A stretch of 64,000 nucleotides of DNA from positions 3,038,001 through 3,102,000 of the forward strand of contig JABRWF010000008.1 of assembly GCA_018343915.1 (NCBI GenBank), written 5' to 3'. Positions 24,887 through 35,381 of this stretch are shown here, one piece after another; positions within the stretch are counted from its first letter, which is position 1, and each line of letters opens with the position of its first letter. This DNA is from Agroathelia rolfsii. Lineage: Eukaryota > Basidiomycota > Agaricomycetes > Amylocorticiales > Amylocorticiaceae. A program made the position numbers and the translations under genes. The notes below the pieces were generated by a model that was not told the origin of the DNA, made no database searches, and was given only the letters and a program-made list of their open reading frames with translations.

Positions 24887-25904
24887 ATGCCAGCAACAGT
24901 GTATCTTATTTCCGGAGCAAATCGTGGCATTGGTATTTCTTAGCCCTGCTCTTGTAGTATATGCTCTGAACACCATCACTTCAATAGGACTGGGATTTGC
25001 CAAAGCGCTTGTAAAGCGCGATGATGCCATCGTATTTGCGGGTGCTCGTGATCCAACGCATGCCACCGAATTGGAAGCTCTTGCAAAGGAGTTCCCTGGA
25101 AAGCTTCATATAGTAAAGCTGATCTCTGCCGACGAGACCAGTAACAAGGCCGCCGTCGAGGAAATCAAAGCAAAGGCTGGAAGGCTGGACGTTGTCATTG
25201 CCAACGCAGGTAAGCTTGTGATTGATCAGCTGTCGATGTCAAGTTTTCAAGGCTGATTAATTGTGTAAAGGTATTGCACAATCTATGCACTCCACACTTG
25301 AAACGCCAGCACAAGCTATGCAAGATCACTATGAGGTATGCCAGAGAGGGAGAGTTTATTGCCCCACGGGAACCCTTAATGACCATGAGACAGGTCAATG
25401 TTATTGGACCGCTTATACTTTTCCAAGCTTCCTATACTCTACTCAAGGCTAGTAATCCGGCGCCCAAATTTGTAGTTATCTCTTCTCGCGCAGGCAGCAT
25501 TACTCTTGGACCAGCATTTGGTGGCGGAGTATCCTATGGTGCATCCAAGGCTGCGGTGAACTTCCTTTGTCGAAAGCTGCATTTCGAAAATGACGGTCTA
25601 GGTAAGGTTACATCGATAGCTTTGTTATCTTGAGGTATAGGCTGATTCCTTCGTCCAGTTGTGTTTCCTTTATGCCCAGGACCCGTAGAAACTGATATGT
25701 GTATGTCATCTTTCGCTGATAATCTTGAAGTTTGTTAATACTAACTGCGATCAAGCTCTTCCCGCCCGGAAGCTCTTCAAGGACCTAAAATTCATATCCG
25801 TGGAACAAGCAGTAAGCCAGATGCTTCCTACAATAGATAATGCCACGCGGCCCGAAGCTGGACCAGCTTTCCACACCGTTGAAGGCGATATTGCACCGTG
25901 GTGA
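24887..25904 (+). CDS. Short-chain dehydrogenase/reductase, tandem copy 2
   Basis: Paralogue of the gene at 22734. Exons: 24887-24932, 24988-25209, 25271-25335, 25394-25601, 25659-25700 and 25756-25904, giving 243 residues. The five introns sit at the same positions and phases as in copy 1. Conserved SDR motifs are SGANRGIG, VFAGARDP, VVIANAG, VVISSRAGS, YGASKAAVNFLCRKL and FPLCPGPVETDM, so the Ser-Tyr-Lys catalytic set is intact. Compared with copy 1, the third exon is 3 nt shorter and the last 12 nt shorter. It probably uses the same cofactor on a related substrate. Both copies end in a TVEG..APW motif. Confidence 0.93.
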
Positions 25905-26377
25905 AGAAGATATACTTCTGCTTTGACAAATAACAATACTGTGGCGGTGTCCATGAATAATACCCATGTACCTAGTACTAATATGATGATGAACTTCTAA
26001 ATAAAATTGCAAATCTAGAGGCCAAGCCTCCGTCCGTTGATATTGATTCTACGACCTAATGACGCGCACTCAAGCTATCTCCAAGTTTATGGTGGTATCA
26101 TTGTTCAGTTTTCCTTGTGTGCTTAGTCACTTGAAACTCAGTATCGCCGTCGATGTTCTTCAAGCCTGCACCCTTTGTAGCTACCTTCTTTCTTGAAGCA
26201 ACAGTATATTGAAGTCTTTAACCTTAAATTATTTGCCAAATTTTGGAAATATGAATAGGTATATATAAGCTGTCTGATGCCAGTGCATAACCAATACATC
26301 ATTATAGAGCAGTATTGTCAAGGCCATTTCTTTGCCGTTTATTCCTTCAATTTCAATCTATCCTCTGAATAGACAGC

Positions 26378-27145
26378 ATGTTAGTGTCTCTTACTGTGCA
26401 CCTCATCTCCAATGCGAGTTGTGTTGTTGATTTTTGTATTCTGATTTGCAATGGATAGATGTGTGCATGCGGTGACCAGGAAGTGAAGCTTACAACCAGT
26501 TACCAACAGGGTTTGCATTTGTACATCAAGCACGACAATGCTGTCGTATTTGCCGGTGTTCGTGATCCATTTCACACTACAGACCTTTAAAATATTCAGA
26601 AGAAACCTGCATATATTCAAGCTGATATCTGCCGATAAGACTTGTAATAAGGAAGCAATGCTTGAAGAAGTCAGATATATATATATATGTATAACTAGAA
26701 GATTGGATGTCGTTAACTAGTATGGTTAATGCCAGTAGATGACGTCCTAGTACTTGCGTATCGCCCAATCATCCTAATTTACTGACCCGGGAATAAAGGC
26801 ATTGATAAGTATGCAGGCCCATTCCTAATAACCTCTACGCAAGCCATGAAGGACACTTATGAAGTGAGTGAAGAAATAGATGGCCAAAGTGCAGAACTTC
26901 AATCAGCCTTTTGCTGAATAGTTCAATGTCCTTGGGTCACTCGTCTTATCTCCAGCTACCTACCCTCTTCTCCAGGTCAGTAATCCATCACCAAAGTCTT
27001 GATCATCTCATCAAGCGAAGGAAGTATTATAATAGGAGGATCAGTAGTACCGGGTAGATGTTTGGCGTACGGAGCATCAAAGGCAGCTATCAATCATCTC
27101 GCGCGTAAGCTTCACTATGAGAATCCTGCAAACAACAAGCCTCCG
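26378..27145 (+). pseudogene. Decayed third SDR copy
   Basis: Pieces of the same SDR follow in order and orientation but are broken. LTVHLISNAS near 26391 matches the N-terminal strand. Next come KHDNAVVFAGVRDP (about 26530-26570), then a stop and a deletion where ELEALAKEFPGK should be, then HIFKLISADKTCNKEA and RRLDVVN followed by a stop. Further on are TQAMKDTYE, FNVLGSLVLSPATYPLLQ, a frameshift after SNPSPKS, and YGASKAAINHLARKLHYEN (about 27070-27123), which still shows the Tyr-x-x-x-Lys site. An AT dinucleotide run interrupts it near 26674-26690. The cofactor-loop glycines are lost. This is the oldest or least constrained member of a three-copy array; a functional product is not expected. 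Confidence 0.85.
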
Positions 27146-27237
27146 CATAAAAAAAGTAGTATAATTCGCAGATTATATATACATCATATGTCAGGCTGAG
27201 TGATGATACACCCTACACTGACTTTCCTTCTTTCTTG

Positions 27238-28528
27238 TCAAAGTTGGCTTGTCCTTTCAATATCAACGATACTCCCTGGTCTTTCCCCGTGCTTCCCCAG
27301 TTCCGTTTCCACATTCTTCAAGAGACTAGTGTCCACTTTGCCATCCCAGTTTGTCTGCTTGACCCACCCTTCAAAGGTTAACGATCCGGGGTGCACTGAA
27401 CGAATCCACTCCATGTCAACAGGCCACAACTCACTCGAATCTCGCCACCAGTGCCACCAACACGTGAAATCCTCCCTCCAGGTGATGTCACCAGGAAACT
27501 CCTTTTCTTTACGTTCTCCTGCCATAGGACGGTCCAGGTTTCCCTTCTGGTAACTCATCCATTCCTCTACGGTTAGTGGGACGTAAGCCGCAGGTAAACC
27601 AGTAGCGGCGGTAAGTCTCGCAGGCAAAGTATTCATCGTGACTTGGTCCGAAGCGATGTGGAAGTCTTGTCCAGAGCTCTTTTCTCTATTCTCTAGAGAA
27701 TAGCGCACCCAGAAAGCAAGGTCTGTCAAGGCGATAAGTGCAACAGGTCCTTTCGACAGCGGATTGGCGAAGACGCGCGTTCCGTCAGGTCGAATGTTGA
27801 GCGGGCCAAGAAGCTAAGAGACAGATTGAGACAGCTATTAATCTATGTGCTCATTGCAGGTTCATGATAAGGGCTCACAAATTTGATCATGTCAAGATAA
27901 ATTCCCATCGTAAGTGATGTCCATGCTAGCCCATTCCCTGAGACATCTGACTCTTGCTGTTTAAGCCATTCCGTTACACGTGCCTTGGAGTTATTGTGCG
28001 CAACGTTATATTTTGGATCGTATCTTCCGAGCTACATAAGAAGCAAAATTAGGAGCCTAACTTGAAATCGGAGGCGATGCGAACATACCTTGATTGAATA
28101 AGGTGTAGAGCTCCATACGAAATGCTTGAGCCCAGCTTCCTTCGCAAGCTCGAAAATTCTCATCCCGGCAAAGGTTTCTTTGGATTCGCCGACGGTAAAC
28201 CCATCCGTGTTAACAAAGGCGCCATATACGCCTTTCATCGCTGCAGAAACAGATGCAAAGTCCATAAAGGAACCTTGGAGAAAATCAATTAGTATATACC
28301 CTTATAGTAGGTTTATCAGCTGCTGTATTGCTTACCTTGGAAAAGCTCCACGCCCTTGGCCGCCAGCGCTTGTGCCCGTTTACTGGACAGATCTCGGGTT
28401 AAGGCGCGTACGACATATGGGGAAGGCGTCCCATCAGCTGCTGGTTTCAGAAGTTCGTCGATCACGGCAGTTCCCTGTGCTCCAGTTGCACCAATGATGA
28501 GGATAGTCCTGTTAGAATGGCGAGACAT
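27238..28528 (-). CDS. NmrA-like family NAD(P)-binding protein
   Basis: An atypical short-chain dehydrogenase of the NmrA/HSCARG class; members sense NAD(P) redox state or act as reductases. Exons: 28528-28336, 28273-28089, 28031-27879 and 27813-27238, giving 368 residues. The N-terminus has the Rossmann loop [19 protein letters not shown] (GxxGxxG). It continues with [36 protein letters not shown] and [12 protein letters not shown], all in the expected family positions. The canonical SDR Tyr-x-x-x-Lys is not evident, as is usual for NmrA-like proteins. It is convergent with the decayed SDR: its stop lies about 90 bp past that pseudogene. Whether it is a regulator or an enzyme cannot be decided from sequence. 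Confidence 0.9.
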
Positions 28529-29433
28529 GATTGATAGTGGATGTGGTAGAAGATTTTGCTGTTCATTTTCCTATCGACGGTGTCCTGTTTATATACTATG
28601 CTAATGGCCTCCTGGGGTCCATAAAACATGGATCGCGCATTGACGTTACTGCTGACCAACAGCTGGCATATGCCAGGGTCCCGAGACGGAAATGTAATGT
28701 CCAGTCAGCTTAAAAGAAGTCGACTCACCGAGCCGCGGACGGACTATAAGCAAGGCTCGGCGATGGACTAGTATGGACAAATAAATGACTAAACTTTTCA
28801 ACAAATCTGAATTGGGCGTATTTCTGGCAGGAGTATCACGGACGCCCGGATTTTCAGCATCATGTGGTCATTGTCAAGATAGTGTTGCTTCGATTCTGGT
28901 TAGTTATAGTGATCACGAGGGATTAGTATCGAATAGTGGCTCACAACGATAAGCAATAGAAGACAAGAATAGCATGCGCGCTGAAGCTTGTTAGTGACAC
29001 AACAGATAGTGTACATTCATACATTCTTGTAATTGTCGTTTTATGGTAGTTCTTGTTTGCACATAGAAAAGCAAGAATCATTTAAACAATTTTTATATTC
29101 CTCACCCACGTAAAGTTGGAGAGAGGGAGAAAATTCGATCAGTGAATAAAAACAGGTTTAGCAGAATAACCAAGAAAGCACGAATGCAAATTCAAAATGC
29201 CTAGGAGAAATAAGTAAGCAGACACATTAGAAGAGAGAAGAAAAAAACCGATAGACTCCGTTCCTACATGACTCCTTATGAAAAGAGAAGGAAAGAGAAA
29301 AATAAAGAGGGAAGAGAGGAAAAGGAGAATTAAAAAAGCAATAAAATCTCAAAAATGTACTATGCAATAATCCTTCATTGATTCTTCGTCATTATCATCA
29401 CCCAGCCACTTCAATCTTTTGTCTTCGTATTCT
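28529..29433. other. Intergenic, upstream of NmrA-like gene
   Basis: AT-rich sequence with no convincing frame. It contains the NmrA-like promoter and the 3' flank of the next minus-strand gene, with purine-rich stretches at 29100-29340. Confidence 0.5.
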
Positions 29434-31748
29434 TTAAACTTCTATAGCCGTCCTGGTAGGCGTCACTGTGGCATCTGTGCTCTCGAGTGCATGTGTTGCC
29501 CCACGCGGCGTTGTCGGCTGAGATGGCACAGGTGTCTCGGGCGCAACAACCTCGCCCATTTCCGTCGTCGCATCAGAACTAACGAAAGACTCGGCTGCCG
29601 TGGCAAACGATGTGACCGAACTCATACGAGATGCTGCCGTACCACCACCTTCGTAGACGACCGTATTTGGCTTTAACGACGACGGAGGCGGAAGGGTTAA
29701 TGATTTAGGGCGGGAGGCTTTCGTGATGGTTTTCGACGCCGCTGTTGCTGGTGCTTTCGAATAGGCACCGAATTCTGATACGTCGGACGTGGGTGTCATA
29801 AGAACCCCAGGAGCTGTGCCTCGTTGGCGTACGGTGGGGTCGTCTAGGAAGGGCGAAGTAGGACTATCCTTTACCTTGGGAGCGGCTTCTGGCGAAGCCT
29901 TGCTGTCCGTGTTTATTGGCACTGGCGATGAGGAGCGCTGTGGCACCGATGATAGTCTCTCCTCTTCCTGAACATGAGGGAGCCCGTCTACTGGTTGTTG
30001 TTGCTGCTCAGGCTCTGCTACTTCTGAAGAGGGGGAGCCAGACACGTCCTCTCGCTGAGTATTCGGAGCGGTACTAGCAGCAGGAGCTGGCGCTTCGTTG
30101 GACGATGACGTTGAAGGATGGGTGCTGTGAGACAGACGTGATGGTGTAGATCTCAAGTTCAGCTGGGATGAATTCGAGGACACCGGCATCCCATCAATGG
30201 AATCGAACGACGGAGGCGGAGGTAGCTCCGGCCTGGATGCCGAGGCAGCGAACGCAATCGCATCAGGGCCATAGGGTCTCTGGAACATCGAGAACGATTC
30301 GCGAGAGGATATCAACTTCATCTGCTCAGGCGTAGGTCCCGCGCGCGGGTAGGTGATTTCGGATTTAGTCAGTGTGTGCGTCAGTGGGGAAGAGATGGAG
30401 TTGAGAGAAATCATAGATGGTGAATTGAAATGCCCGGAATTGAGTGTATTACTGGATCGTTGACGAGATATTGTCCGGAGTAAACTGGATCCTACAGATT
30501 GTGACGGCCGATGCATGCGTAGGCGAGAAGGAGATCCTTCTGCAGAAGACACTGTTGATAAACGAGGAGCCGTAGGTAAGGGCGGAGCAGTAGTGCCAAC
30601 AGTGGAAGTAGGCCGAGAATTGGGATTCAAAGCACTGATGATATTTCTAAATCGTGAGCTCCTTCGGCGATCGTCTGCGGTCAATGCCTCTGGTGCATTG
30701 GCTACACTCGGTTCCTCGGCGTGAGCAGATAGTCCCTCTGAATATGGCGGTGCTTCCCCACGCGGATCAGGTGCGTTGGTGGCTGTGGCCGAGACTTCTA
30801 ACAGAGAAGTTGTCTCAGAGCTATCATGTGTATCCTCACTGCGATAAGTAGGCTGTTCAGCTCCGGTAGAAGGGTCTCGTTGGTGAGTACGTGTGTTTTC
30901 GTTATTTTCATGATTTTCATTATCGTAGTTAGGACCGGTAGATGGCTGCTGATTTTCAGCAGTCGTTGCAGCATCATCCCCTTCATCTTCAGCTGAGGTG
31001 TCATCTTCGTCTACAGCAGGCATAATAATTGTTGTAGGCTCTATATCTTCCATTTCTTCAGGACCGCTGGTTACGAATGATTAAAATTAGTTATATTTAT
31101 ACCAATCTGTCGTGAGCCTGTACGTACGAAAAAACGACTAGTTCTTGTTCTCCGGGTTCCTTCATGTAGGCTGGAAGGGACGTTGTCGACATCTGGCTAG
31201 GCGTACGTCTTGCACGCCGAGGGCGTCTAGCAGTTGTCCTATTCTGTGCTCCTGCTGCTGCATCACGGTTATTAGCCGGTGTTCCTCCCGCCAGCTGTTC
31301 CGCAGTGAGTTCTCTAGTCGATGTGTTGTTACTTGTTGGAGGAGCTGTGCCACTTGCAACGACGGCACCATTGGAAATGTGAGCTAGACCACGTCTAAAA
31401 GCAGAAGATGAACCCTTGCGATAGATGAGGATGACCAATAAGATGAGAGCTGCAACAACTACATATTACTCGTTAGGAATGGGAGAAGGTGGATCTTTGT
31501 GATAAAACATTCACCAAGCACAACAGGCAGCTTTACATTCACCAGGCGATGAGTATACATTTACATTACATAACACATTAGTACAGACGTACAACTATAT
31601 GAATGCCAGCATCTTGGGAGTCATTGGTAGCTCGTGCGACCAGCCCATTTGGTAATGCACTAACATACGATACATGTGCAGCAATCCAGAGACATACGAC
31701 CGAGTAGTAGTACACAAGGAACGACGGGTGTGAAGGCTTGGACGGCAT
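29434..31748 (-). CDS. Type I single-pass membrane protein with long Ser/Pro-rich cytosolic tail
   Basis: Not assigned to a named family. Exons: 31748-31593, 31530-31515 (16 nt), 31458-31128 and 31066-29434, giving 711 residues. A hydrophobic N-terminal segment (about 10-31, YYYSVVCLWIAAHVSYVSA) looks like a signal peptide, followed by an ectodomain of only some 20 residues. The transmembrane helix is at about 50-70 (IVLPVVLVVAALILLVILIY, then RKG), and the 16-nt exon supplies LPVVL in its middle. The cytosolic tail of about 640 residues is Ser/Thr/Pro/Glu-rich with a basic patch (RRPRRARRTPS, about 135-146) and the short motif SLPAY (about 151-155), an LPxY that could bind WW domains of Rsp5/NEDD4-type ligases. 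A role as an endosomal or plasma-membrane adaptor is inference only. The tail contains many SP/TP sites. Confidence 0.85.
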
Positions 31749-34072
31749 GAGTACGTGTGGGCTATAAACCGATGCAGGTCGACCAGGTTTGCATAGAGTC
31801 TGAAAGTAAGAAACCAAGGACAAGGAGCACCGCTTGGGAGCCCGAGCAAACCTGAGAGTGCCCTGACGCTATGCAGCCAGGCGAAATGGGTCCGCGTCTT
31901 CGTCCTTGGAATAAACGTCTATCACGTAAGCCTTGAATGCGGCCGCCTCGCCGGTGGGTCCAGCATCCATTTGCTTGTTCTATCCCCTTGCAGTCCATAA
32001 CCAATGGCTCTTCAGCTCACGCACACACTCAGGGCTTTTCCAAGGAAGCTCTTTGTCTTTCAGATATTGCATATCGGACCATATTTAACGCCCCTTTCGG
32101 GGCTCTTCTCTTCTATCTATGACCATCAGATAGGCCGAGCTTTGGAGCCTTTTATCTAAACCATCCAAACGACTATCGTCTTATATGGCTCATAATAACC
32201 TCTTTTTATCGCTCGTTGATATATACGCCTGAGAACTTCAGAATCTTTCGAGCACCAAGGTGTTCTTGAGCTCAACCAGCCATAAATGTCAGTGCATGAA
32301 TTAGACTACGCTAGTAGCGCATTGCGTTATCGTTATCTGGATACTAGCTTCTACGCCCCTATTGACTTTGACTAGCCAAGCCTCAGAACGGTGCACGAAG
32401 CACTCCAAGTACCCCAGCTGTGAACCCTTGTTTTAGTTAGATTGGAATAAAACGAGTTAACGCTCGGTACTGATCAATTTTGGTTGTGTCTCAAAGACAG
32501 AGAATCATGATCAACAGGTCGCAAAACTCGCGATGTTCATTTTGACGACTTATGACTTTTTTTCGTCTATCTTACTTCGCCGGCTACAGTTGGTGATACA
32601 AACAAAATCCCAGCCCTGTCAGTTTTGAATCATTCACCAAATTCCACGGGCACTGCTAGTGAGTACCATTTGAGCGTCCTCCTTCCGCCATGCTTTCCGG
32701 GACTTCGGCCTTCCATGCTCTCCGCTCCCGGCCGGCCAACAAGAGGGCCGAGGCCTCCCGATCGAGCGGATGTGGCAAGAACACAGCCAATATAACGATC
32801 GGGTTCCGGGCCTAGTGGCTGTTGTGGCCAGACCCCAGCACGCCCAGGGAAATAACTTGTGCCTGCTTGGACAGACCATAGTCTAGGCACATTTTAACTG
32901 CTAGAATTGCCTTGTCAGTTTTTTTTGTTGAATATCATTCTAGTTTTTTTTTTCTGCTTTTTGTAAGGCCAGAAGAACGTAATTTCAATAATATGACCCG
33001 CAATCAACTTCTATCTGAGTCAACTGATCACCTGCCACTAGCTCACAAATTACACCCCTGATACCAGTAAGGCTAAATAATTAGGAAAGCGTGCCTTGTC
33101 CTTGAAGTTTTTGCATGGTCCAGATTCTTGTCTTGCTCTTGGACTGTCGAATTCCAATTCTTATTTTTTTTTTTATCTTATAGTTCCATTTATTACGCAC
33201 ACTGCTATAGATCTCTCCTGGTCTAGTGACATCCATAGGCGTATGGGATCAGTCATACCCTGGGAGAGTTATATTAAGCGAGGAGCTGTTATTGCCGAAG
33301 CATCAAGGTGGGAATTATTTGGTAGGTTATAACATTTTTATCTGGACATCTTGTTTTGTGCCATGATAATTCGTAGTATTTTCAGAATTGATATGACCAA
33401 AAGATATAAATATCTCTAAGTTACTGGCATGCAGATGGCGGTAGCGGTCCCCTTGTATATACTTCACTTGTATGGTAAAGCTCCATCTCAGAAAATAGAT
33501 TTACAATTCTACTTTCTCCAACCTGCATCTCAAATTCTCAATATTTAATGTGAAGAAGGACTGATCTCATCATCTCATGAAGTCGATTTATAGGGGTATG
33601 ATAACCTCAATATAAGGAACATGAGGTGACGTATTTGTGATCTATGTGTTGAAAGCGCAAGTATGTATACGAACACTGTTCTGGAAATTTACTGTCTGAA
33701 CCAAAGCCTAATTTAGATCACGGAAGAGGAGCGCCTATTGACGCTTACGACTCCGATATTTGGATCTAGGAGCATCTTATTCAGTATTAATTATCTGTTC
33801 AATATCATGATACAGCCCAACTGTTGATCGCAACTTGCGAACGCATGCAACATGGTCATAATCATAAAAGGAATAATATATCAAGTGGTGATGTCGCCTA
33901 TTCTGAGGCGCGTGCTTAGGTGATATAACCCACATATATCCTATCACCGCAGTCTTCAATATTCAAGGATACGCTCTCGTGTTTGTGGCAAGACTCATAC
34001 TCAAAGTAGTACCATCTTAACTGATAGGATCGATCGCTTCCAATCCTATTAGAATCTCAGAAGTTATTTACC
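31749..34072. other. Long intergenic region with a GC-rich island
   Basis: Mostly AT-rich with no supported gene. A compositionally distinct GC-rich block lies at about 32640-32888 and is described separately. The remainder is promoter space for the membrane protein (-) and the MDR reductase (+). Confidence 0.5.
32640..32888. other. GC-rich island of unknown origin
   Basis: About 250 bp of clearly higher GC content with sharp edges inside AT-rich DNA. On the - strand two overlapping frames (about 81 and 86 codons) stay open through the island; this can follow from the low AT content alone. No domain is recognised. It may be a fragment of a mobile element, a transferred piece or an RNA gene; the sequence alone does not say. 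Confidence 0.45.
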
Positions 34073-35381
34073 ATGTCTCACTCTATGATGAAGGCTGTTG
34101 TCACTACTGGCGACGGCAAGGTAAAACTCAAAGAGGTGCCTGTGCCCATACCAAAACCTTCCGAGGTATTAGTTAGGGTTGTCGCTGTCGGAGAAAATCC
34201 TGTGGATCGTATGTACTACTGATGCCTGGTATAAGAAAGTATTGCTAACAAACTATTGCCTCCCCTACTAGATCATACCGTGACCTTTAATACAGAACCA
34301 GAATGCATCCTTGGTTATGACTTCGCAGGCATCGTGGAACAGATCGGATCCGACGTACCCCAGGGCACAAGAAAGATAGGTGAACGAGTAGTTGGCTCGG
34401 TACATGGAGGTGAGTTTTTGTACTAAGATTATCCTGAGTGATTCCAACTGAGAAAAAATATAGGCACGCGCAGGGACCAAGGGTCTTATGCAGAATACCT
34501 AGTCGTGGATGCCGAACAAGTGTGCACACTTCCGGATAACTTATCCTTCCCGGGAGGTGCTACTCTGAGCATTTGTGTGAACACTGCATTCCAGATGCTA
34601 TACCAGTCACAAAACATGGCCACGCCATTTGAGCCCGTCAAGACGCCCACTCAAGTAAGTTTGAAAGTCATAGGATTACATGCGTGTCGCCTCATCTGAC
34701 AATACATAGATCCTAGTCTGGTCTGGTGCCACAAACGTCGGACAATTCCTCATTCAGATTGCTAAAGCAAGCGGATACACCGTCATTGCCACTGCATCGC
34801 AGAAGAACCACGATTATCTCAAGTCGATAGGGGCTGATGTCCTATTTGATTACCAGGACCCAGAAGTTGCGAAGAAGATTCGTGAGTACACAAATGACAA
34901 GCTTGTGCATGGATTTGTATGTCATACGGCTGGCGACGAGAGGACAAATCAGCTCATCTCGGATAGCTTGAGCTCATCCGGGGCCGCAATCTCCACTGCC
35001 ACGCCCAATTTCAAACCCACACGGGAGAACATTTCGTCGACATTACCAATTGCATATACACTTTACGGGGTTGTATGTATTCTTGGTTCATCCATTACTC
35101 TCCTGGTTTTACTTCTTTTTTTAATAAAAAAAAAAAAAAAAAAAAACTAGGCAGCCAATTTCCCATTACCCGTGCCTGCGATACCAGAGCACAAGAAAGC
35201 GTATAAGTGGTATCTTCAGATACTTTATGATTTGCTTTCCCAAGGCAAGATCAAGACTCCTCCGGTGAAGATTATGCCCAATGGTCTTAATAGCGTTGCC
35301 GAGGCTATGGAGTTACTAAAAACACGGCAGGTAGGCAACCGTGCTTCGTTTTTAGGCGCATATATCGAGTACAAATACTGA
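34073..35381 (+). CDS. Zinc-independent MDR-family NAD(P)H reductase (enoyl/quinone reductase-like)
   Basis: Medium-chain dehydrogenase/reductase of the fungal trans-enoyl-reductase / quinone-oxidoreductase type. Exons: 34073-34208, 34272-34409, 34464-34654, 34710-35072 and 35151-35381, giving 352 residues, the normal length. The N-terminal GroES-like domain shows KLKEVPVPIPKPSEVLVRV, NPVDH, LGYDFAGIVEQIG and GERVVG. The Rossmann part has LVWSGATNVGQFLIQIAK (cofactor loop) and IGADVLFDYQDP. The structural and catalytic zinc Cys/His ligands of alcohol dehydrogenases are absent, so a reductase using NADPH is expected. Such proteins act on enoyl groups in some fungal polyketide pathways or as stand-alone detoxifying reductases; no synthase is visible nearby. 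Intron 4 has a run of about 21 A directly before its CTAG acceptor, with no pyrimidine tract. Confidence 0.92.

Noticed and set aside
22734..35381. A full secondary-metabolite biosynthetic cluster
   Set aside because: No polyketide, nonribosomal peptide or terpene synthase, P450 or transporter is seen, so only a redox-gene grouping can be claimed.
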